Both the position numbers and the translations under genes were made by a program. From positions 1 to 34,778 of the forward strand of contig CASFTV010000035.1 in NCBI GenBank assembly GCA_949297765.1: a stretch of 34,778 nucleotides of DNA. The letters are read 5' to 3'. The notes beneath the pieces are model-generated. The model searched no databases and was not told where the DNA came from. It saw nothing but the letters and a program-made list of their open reading frames with translations. This stretch comes from an uncultured bacterium (GTDB taxonomy: Bacteria > Verrucomicrobiota > Lentisphaeria > Victivallales > UBA1829). Positions 31,212 through 34,778 of the stretch are shown one piece after another. How positions within the stretch are numbered: the first letter of the stretch is position 1; the number at the start of each line of letters is the position of its first letter.

Positions 31212-32849
31212 ATGAAGTCATTTACCTGCTGTTATCACCGGGACCACGGAACGATGGACCTGCATACGGAAAGCTACACCTGTCTTCTCCGAAGCCGGGA
31301 CGGAATACTGCGCTGTTTTGCGAAAGGGTCCTCGTATGCGGATCTGATTCTCTCTCCGGACGCGGGGACGGAGCTTGCGCCGGGGAAGTTCGTTCTCGAA
31401 CAGGAACCGGAGGAATGCTGCGGCGAAAGAGAAAAAATGGAACTGGTCTTCCGCTGTGAGAATTCGATCCGGACCACTCTGACGTTCTATTCCGACCGGA
31501 TTGAATTCAAAGCGGAACGGACAGGAGGCGAGGTCTTTCTTCCGGACAACTTCTATCTGGGGCGCGGCTCGAAACTGTTCAGCGACCGGCTCTTTACGCC
31601 CTCGTGGCCGGACCGGACACTTCCGATCGGACACAATCTGCGACGGGAAGAACCTGTCCAGCTCTCTCCCGGCCTGATGTCTCCGGCGCCCTGGTGCTTC
31701 TCCGCCCGTCAGGAAAACGGACGCTGGATGGGATTCGAACTGGAACCGGAAGATCATGAATTCGACTTCTATGAATTTGACTCCCAGCCGGGGATCGGAC
31801 ACGAGTTCTGCTGGAATGTCGGTTACAAGGGGTACAAAGCTCCGTGCCGCACCCTTTCGGTTCCCGCTCTAGTTCTGCGCTTCGATCTGGCGGATGAATT
31901 CGAAATCTTCACGCGCCACGCGGAGACGATCGTGAGCACGGGGCGCTTCCAACCATCTCTCCGGAAGAATCCGGCATGGCACACCGGAGTGGCGCTGTGC
32001 GGCTGGCGGCTTCAGAAGAGCCGTCAGGACCTCTGCACGGAGGAGCAGTATGAATCCATGATCCGCAAGGTCGAATCCAAAGGACTCGATTTCGACATTC
32101 TGATTCTGGACGACTTCTGGGGAGATCCGAAAACGCATGGGATCTGGAAGAGCGATCCGCGGAAGTGGCCGGATCTCCGGGCGTTCATCGACCGGCGGCA
32201 TGCGGAGGGACGGCGCGTTCTGCTCTGGCTCTGCACCTATGCATCCGGACTGCCGGAAGAGGAGAAGCTCGACGGGAACATGCAGAATCCGGATTCCCCC
32301 GCATGGCGAACCCGGCTCCGGGAGGATGCGCACCGGCTTCTTTCCGACGATCCGGGGTGTTTCAATGCCGACGGGATCAAATATGATTTCACCGCTCTGA
32401 TTCCGAAAGTTCCGGGTCAGTGCTCCGTCTGCGGAGTCGGGTTCATCCGGGAGCGCTTCCGGCTGGTGTACGAGGCGATGACGGCGGTCAAACCCGATGC
32501 GCAGATCCTCTGCCAGAGTCTGAATCCGTATTTCACGCCGTGGCAGACGATGATCCGTCTGAACGACTTCACGGCTCTGCCGGAACATGGACTGGAGGAG
32601 ATGCGGATCCGTTCCCGGATTGCCAAAGCCGTCGGATACGGACTGCCGATTGATCCAGACCATGTCTCGTACGGGCTGTACTCCTATCGCGGAGGATATG
32701 ATTTCTTCCGGGAGATGGAATCTCTGGGCTCGGTCTCGCTGTATGTCAACGAAGAGGATCTGGAGGATGCGGAACTTCTGGACATTCTGATTCCCCTGGT
32801 CCGGCGCAATCTTCACCGTCCGCACAGCAATCCGAACCGGAAAGGATAA
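31212..32849 (+). CDS. GH36-like (clan GH-D) alpha-glycosidase
   Basis: The protein has 545 residues, shorter than the GH36 enzyme at 381-2537 because the C-terminal beta-domain is minimal. A beta-supersandwich N-terminus spans about 1-250, and a TIM barrel follows. 'GLDFDILILDDFWGD' (291-305), 'RRVLLWLCTY' (334-343) and 'ADGIKYDFT' (386-394) give the likely nucleophile Asp392. 'IRLNDFT' (448-454) places Asp452 as candidate acid/base. The layout fits alpha-galactosidase-like enzymes, but the exact sugar is unknown. No signal peptide is seen. An AGGGAAGG site precedes the ATG. It is divergent from lacI-type copy A, its presumed repressor, and is bracketed by the direct repeats. Confidence 0.82.
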   Translation: MKSFTCCYHRDHGTMDLHTESYTCLLRSRDGILRCFAKGSSYADLILSPDAGTELAPGKFVLEQEPEECCGEREKMELVFRCENSIRTTLTFYSDRIEFKAERTGGEVFLPDNFYLGRGSKLFSDRLFTPSWPDRTLPIGHNLRREEPVQLSPGLMSPAPWCFSARQENGRWMGFELEPEDHEFDFYEFDSQPGIGHEFCWNVGYKGYKAPCRTLSVPALVLRFDLADEFEIFTRHAETIVSTGRFQPSLRKNPAWHTGVALCGWRLQKSRQDLCTEEQYESMIRKVESKGLDFDILILDDFWGDPKTHGIWKSDPRKWPDLRAFIDRRHAEGRRVLLWLCTYASGLPEEEKLDGNMQNPDSPAWRTRLREDAHRLLSDDPGCFNADGIKYDFTALIPKVPGQCSVCGVGFIRERFRLVYEAMTAVKPDAQILCQSLNPYFTPWQTMIRLNDFTALPEHGLEEMRIRSRIAKAVGYGLPIDPDHVSYGLYSYRGGYDFFREMESLGSVSLYVNEEDLEDAELLDILIPLVRRNLHRPHSNPNRKG

Positions 32850-33070
32850 AACGGAACTTCCTCCGCCGTCCGATCCTCCGCCCCGATTCTCCGGGAAAAG
32901 AGGGGAATCCGGATGCGGAAGCCCCGCTCGGGGAAACGGTCCGCCTTTTCTGGACGCCCGGCGGCAGGAGGAAACGGTCCGCGCCGAAACGATCTTTTCA
33001 CTCTCCCTTTTTTGAAATAAGCAGCAAGGACGGAACGCATGAACAACGGCATTCTTTCCGCATTTCCCGC
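32850..33070. other. Spacer between GH36-like gene and repeat copy B, nothing recognised
   Basis: These 221 bases hold short weak hairpins (for example CCCCG/CGGGG near 32925) but no clear terminator and no gene. The left boundary of repeat B is at 33071. Confidence 0.35.
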
Positions 33071-33115
33071 CGGCTCGGCACGCACGCCGATTTCGACCGC
33101 ATCCTCAGCGACTGA
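33071..33115 (+). pseudogene. Remnant of a deoR 3' end
   Basis: In one frame this reads RLGTHADFDRILSD then TGA. It differs at one residue from the last 14 residues of the intact DeoR protein (30011-30055). No homologous sequence precedes it. It shows that the duplication carried a fragment of the neighbouring gene. Confidence 0.85.
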
Positions 33116-33126
33116 GCCGCAGCGCT

Positions 33127-34095
33127 TCATCTCCGGCAGGGACCGGTCGACGAGCGGATCCTGAGAATATTCGGAATGCGGATGGAACCGCCTTCCTCCC
33201 CTTTGCCGAGCATCCGCAGACGGAGTTCCTCCAGTGCGCGATGCGCGATTTTCTCATAACAAAAATCAACGGTTGTGTGCGGAGGGGTCAGATATTCGGA
33301 AATTCCGGGGAGTTCATAGGTGACAAGAGAACAATCTTCCGGAATGCGGTATCCTGCTTCCTGAATGAATTTTGCCGCATGGACCGCCAGACTCTGATGG
33401 ATCATGTAAAACGCCGTGAATTTTTCTGAAAGAATGGAGCGGAATCTTTCCCAGCGCTCCTTCTTCTGCAGGAAGGAGATCTGGAAATTGCGCGCGGAAT
33501 CCCCCAGATTCAGCTGGGCGGCCGCCTGAAGGAACTCTTTTTCACCGCGGCGGTATGCGGACTGTTCTCCGTAGACAAAATGGATGCGGGCGATCTTCCG
33601 GTGTCCCAGTTTTTTCAGGTGCTGAAGAACGATCCGGCTTTCCTGGAGAGGATCCGGATCAACGGAACAGATCTGATCGAACACGGTTCCGTAGCTGTTG
33701 ACCATCACCAGCGGAATCGACCGTTCCTCCATCCATTTCCGAGCCCAGACACGATTGTAAATCAGGGAAATGACTCCGTCGTAGAAATACGGAGAAACCG
33801 ATTTCAGGGCGGTTTCCGGAATAATCTGACAGATCCAGTTTCGTCCGGCTGTCTCATTGATCAGGGCATCCAGCATCCGCTGAGAGTATATTCCGCCGAG
33901 CTCCTGAGCGATCACCGCGATACGAATCTGATGGCGGTTTGCAGTGTTCCGGTAGTTGAGTCTTGCGGCGGCCTCCAGGACACGGGCGCGGATCTCCGGT
34001 GCAACATTGGCTTTGCCGTTGAACGCCCGAGAAACCTGCGGACACGAACAGCCCGCCTCCCGGGCAAGATCCTCCATTGTCACTTTCCGAGTCAC
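33127..34095 (-). CDS. LacI-family transcriptional regulator, copy B
   Basis: The protein has 322 residues with GTG start at 34095, AAGGAG upstream, and the same length as copy A. The HTH is 'VTMEDLAREAGCSCPQVSRAFNG', so residue 18 is Cys where copy A has Arg; this aligns with Tyr17 of E. coli LacI, a main operator-contact residue. Differences also cluster in the sensing domain (for example 'RIHFVYGEQSAYRRG' against 'RVHFVSEMQTNYRRG'). Both copies are intact and apparently functional. This one is divergent from the pseudopilin-like gene at 34258 and may control it, while copy A faces the GH36-like gene. Confidence 0.9.
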   Translation of the reverse strand: MTRKVTMEDLAREAGCSCPQVSRAFNGKANVAPEIRARVLEAAARLNYRNTANRHQIRIAVIAQELGGIYSQRMLDALINETAGRNWICQIIPETALKSVSPYFYDGVISLIYNRVWARKWMEERSIPLVMVNSYGTVFDQICSVDPDPLQESRIVLQHLKKLGHRKIARIHFVYGEQSAYRRGEKEFLQAAAQLNLGDSARNFQISFLQKKERWERFRSILSEKFTAFYMIHQSLAVHAAKFIQEAGYRIPEDCSLVTYELPGISEYLTPPHTTVDFCYEKIAHRALEELRLRMLGKGEEGGSIRIPNILRIRSSTGPCRR

Positions 34096-34190
34096 AGACT
34101 GATTCTCCTTCCGGAAACTACAATGCCACATCATGTTCCTCTTGTCAAGTCATTGTTCATTTTATTTCAGTGTTTTTCGACGAAAAGGGG

Positions 34191-34219
34191 TTGCCAAAAA
34201 GAGGAAAATATTTTATAAT
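34191..34219 (+). promoter_or_regulatory. Strong promoter of the pseudopilin-like gene
   Basis: TTGCCA (34191-34196), exactly 17 bp and a perfect TATAAT (34214-34219) lie 38 bases before the ATG. ATATT and AATAT form an inverted repeat over the -10 box. Confidence 0.75.
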
Positions 34220-34257
34220 ATCAGAAACAACGATAGAAAAAGAAAGGAGTGCAAAAA

Positions 34258-34746
34258 ATGAAACGGAAACAGGGACGAAATTTTACTATTATAGAGCTTC
34301 TTGTTGTGATTGCAATCATTGCGGTTCTTGCATCAATGCTTCTTCCGGTCTTGAACAGGGCGCGGGAGACCGCCCGGGCGGTGCAGTGTACTTCAAACCT
34401 GAAAACTCTTGGAACGGCAGGCATCATATACAGCAATGAGAACGATGGTCTCTACATCCCGATTCGAGATCCCGACTGGACTCTATCATGGTACAATAAA
34501 ATTCGCGCCACGGTCTCTTTGATCCGCTTGTTTATAAACAGAACGGATTGGGCGGATTGGGCATACTGGGTACCACCGAAATATCTTTGTCCGGAAGTGA
34601 AATCATGGAAATGCTATCATCCGGAAGGTCTCTCCGGTCCGAATGCAGACAAATATAATGAATGTGTACGATTGAGTTTTTACGCCTCTTCTGCAGTTTG
34701 TGAAAAACTCGCCTCAAATGATGATTTTGAGATTGTTGTTCGGTAG
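34258..34746 (+). CDS. Pseudopilin-like protein, apparently truncated by an amber codon
   Basis: The protein has 162 residues from the ATG at 34258, with AAAGGAG 8 bases upstream. The N-terminus '[20 protein letters not shown]' is a type II secretion/pilin methylation signal with Glu13 at +5 of the mature protein. It is followed by a hydrophobic helix and '[30 protein letters not shown]', the usual family continuation. The protein ends at TAG 34744-34746, about 100 residues before the C-terminal Asp-Gly-His signature seen in the homologue at 6559. The same frame stays open to the window edge. It may be a pseudogene, a short variant or a readthrough case. It lies divergent to lacI-type copy B. 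Confidence 0.8.
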   Translation: MKRKQGRNFTIIELLVVIAIIAVLASMLLPVLNRARETARAVQCTSNLKTLGTAGIIYSNENDGLYIPIRDPDWTLSWYNKIRATVSLIRLFINRTDWADWAYWVPPKYLCPEVKSWKCYHPEGLSGPNADKYNECVRLSFYASSAVCEKLASNDDFEIVVR

Positions 34747-34778
34747 ATTGAAAATCTTGAGGCGCATATATTCAAGAT

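Larger units (their letters stand above)
33071..34171. repeat. Direct repeat copy B
   Basis: This is the second copy of the 1.1-kb segment at 30011-31111, in the same orientation and without gaps. Divergence is scattered over the copy, so the duplication is not very recent. Confidence 0.88.

Noticed and set aside
30011-34171. Composite transposon reading of the direct repeats
   Set aside because: No transposase, terminal inverted repeats or target-site duplication are visible. The repeats contain only a regulator gene and a gene fragment.
1-34778. CRISPR arrays, toxin-antitoxin or phage-defence systems
   Set aside because: No regularly spaced repeats were found, and no nuclease, helicase or toxin gene is recognised; the only nuclease-like domain is the single Smr protein, which has no defence neighbours.

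Overview
The window looks like a chromosomal piece of a gut-type member of the Lentisphaerota (Victivallis-like). This is inferred, not proven. It rests on about 55-60% GC, several carbohydrate-active enzymes each beside its own AraC, LacI or DeoR regulator, and stand-alone proteins with type II secretion pseudopilin N-termini (6559-7350 and 34258-34746), a hallmark of that phylum. No phage genes, insertion sequences or CRISPR arrays are visible.

Left part (1-15.7 kb): small sugar-use modules. (a) A GH36-type alpha-galactosidase-like enzyme (381-2537, minus) lies behind an AraC regulator (2622-3515, minus). That regulator is divergent from a two-gene operon of a GH-like TIM-barrel protein and an SDR oxidoreductase (3689-6286, plus). 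(b) A pseudopilin-like protein and a Gfo/Idh/MocA oxidoreductase (6559-8217, minus) follow a BNR-repeat sialidase-like enzyme (8526-9653, minus). A good hairpin terminator separates the sialidase from them, and a divergent AraC regulator sits beside it (9773-10639). (c) An initiator-type tRNA-Met (10765-10839, minus) has its own promoter and terminator. (d) A minus-strand run holds a lactonase, an Smr-domain protein and a third AraC regulator. It is divergent from a secreted sialate O-acetylesterase (13460-15631) that has a near-consensus promoter and a strong terminator.

Centre (15.7-27.4 kb): eleven minus-strand genes, mostly overlapping by 1-4 bases, form one surface-polysaccharide operon. 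In order of transcription they are: GDP-L-fucose-synthase-like SDR, HddA-like heptose-phosphate kinase, a DegT-fold protein with His in place of the PLP lysine, a second extended SDR, a split transketolase (two genes), a B12-binding radical SAM enzyme, an unknown protein, an FkbM methyltransferase, an HddC-like nucleotidyltransferase and a GT2 glycosyltransferase. HddA plus HddC point to a GDP-activated manno-heptose. The His-type PLP enzyme suggests 3-deoxygenation, and the split transketolase suggests transfer of a two-carbon branch. The working hypothesis is a pathway to an unusual deoxy, possibly branched, higher sugar. This is the most interesting part of the window.

Right part (27.6-34.8 kb): an ADP-ribosylglycohydrolase-family enzyme with a striking 23-bp palindrome over its promoter is followed by a DeoR regulator. 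A second GH36-like enzyme comes next. It is flanked by two closely similar LacI-family regulator genes, which lie in direct 1.1-kb repeats exactly 3,060 bp apart with no indels. The second repeat carries the last 15 codons of deoR as a remnant. The window ends with a pseudopilin-like gene that is stopped early by an amber codon.
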